This document shows, piece by piece, positions 29,651 through 30,055 of a stretch of DNA of 30,055 nt. The DNA is taken from contig NW_003546310.1 of the NCBI RefSeq assembly GCF_000090795.2, positions 140,605 through 170,659 on the forward strand. Direction: 5' to 3'. The notes under the pieces are model-generated. The model saw only the letters and a program-made list of their open reading frames with translations, was not told where the DNA came from and did not search any database. Source of the stretch: Amphimedon queenslandica (Eukaryota > Porifera > Demospongiae > Haplosclerida > Niphatidae). The first letter of the stretch is position 1, and the number at the start of each line of letters is the position of its first letter. A program made the translations under genes and the position numbers.

Positions 29651-30055
29651 ACATTCACTGAGATTTCCAGTCCCGTCAATAATCCTACATACGGAAGGAC
29701 ATTCGTATAGCAGGCTACTCAGATGGCTGCTCTTCGTCTGATAGCTCTGATTACCTCTCAGTATCCATCAATCCTCACTACCAGTCTGTTACAGAGATCA
29801 TGGGGAAAGATAAAGAACCTAATGGCGTGCCAATACCACCACTGAAGAAGGCTGGAATGACAACGACTGCCTCGGTTAGTTTCTTGGATCCTCCAATAGA
29901 GAGCGAGGTGCTGTCCCCGAGTTCTTCTGCACCACAGCCTGGGGAAGTGGAGGAAGAAAGCTTTCTTCCAATTTGTACAGGCTCCATCAATAGCACCAAT
30001 ACTACTGAAGAGGTCATCATTAACCCTCAGTACAGCTATGCAACACAGCACAGCA
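29651..30055 (+). CDS. Cytoplasmic-tail-like coding region with NPxY motifs, partial
   Basis: A plus frame is open from 29683 to the right edge. It reads AGYSDGCSSSDSSDYLSVSI, then INPHYQSVTEIM, GVPIPPLKKAGM, SFLDPPIESEVLSP, SINSTNTTEEVIINPQYSYA. Two N-P-x-Y motifs (NPHY, NPQY) are spaced about 80 residues apart. In the neighbouring frame just upstream (29651-29707) EISSPVNNPTYGRTF gives a third, NPTY. NPxY motifs bind PTB-domain adaptors or act in endocytosis, so this is probably the cytoplasmic part of a membrane receptor. The change of frame near 29708 means a shift (mutation or assembly error) or an unseen splice. No start is proven and the gene continues beyond the window. Minus-strand frames over the same bases are shadows. 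Confidence 0.5.

Noticed and set aside
29758..30051. Two long minus-strand frames at the right edge
   Set aside because: They are antisense to a plus frame with NPxY and proline motifs; the plus frame has the better protein composition and longer opening.

Overview
The window looks like animal nuclear DNA, most probably from a demosponge (Amphimedon-like). This is inference from four things: very short spliceosomal introns (46, 50 and 70 nt) with GTAAGT-type donors and pyrimidine-AG acceptors, AT-rich DNA peppered with the palindrome TACATGTA, decayed multicopy gene families that I associate with sponges and cnidarians, and a mix of small transposon relics. No bacterial gene organisation, rRNA or CRISPR array is visible. 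Most long reading frames are single exons or relics, so coding calls rest on motif recognition plus agreement of intron phase.

Layout. 1-0.42 kb: end of a PIF1/Helitron-type helicase with two stops. 0.96-1.21 kb: a 35-bp minisatellite. 1.5-2.55 kb: a short three-exon gene with a possible PD-(D/E)xK nuclease core. 2.55-8.8 kb: mostly non-coding, with scattered coding-like exons and relics on both strands, including a helix-turn-helix/transposase-like N-terminus near 8.3 kb. 9.1-14.3 kb: a graveyard of chromatin or DNA-binding type genes: a minus-strand BEN-associated-type exon, a decayed Cys-rich (ZAD-like) gene, and a decayed multi-exon gene ending in a PHD-like zinc finger. A fold-back MITE sits in one of its introns. 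14.5-15.2 kb: a large fold-back element. 16.6-19.26 kb: a 5'-truncated, multiply broken Ty1/copia retrotransposon with its 3' LTR. 21.5-22.3 kb: a broken tyrosine recombinase on the minus strand. 22.3-23.2 kb: a GTGTTG-rich repeat and an extremely AT-rich block holding an unexpected 129-codon frame. 23.74-23.99 kb: a TA-flanked MITE carrying a tRNA-like Pol III unit.

24.5-30 kb is the most gene-like part. A minus-strand DENN-domain gene or fragment (24.6-25.4 kb) has introns containing long, mutually complementary GA and CT tracts. Diverging from it, with an E-box and TATA box in between, is a seven-exon plus-strand gene (26115-29165). It encodes an apparently undescribed 381-residue single-pass membrane protein with cytoplasmic tyrosine and proline motifs and a glycosylated, Cys-rich ectodomain. 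Its reading frame is best explained by a 7-nt microexon. A further plus-strand coding region with repeated NPxY motifs runs off the right edge.

How they relate: the two plus-strand genes at the right edge both carry tyrosine-based motifs expected on the cytoplasmic side of signalling or endocytic membrane proteins and may be functionally or evolutionarily related. Nearly everything left of 24 kb is mobile elements or decayed copies of repeated families, so this looks like a repeat-rich interval next to an active gene cluster.
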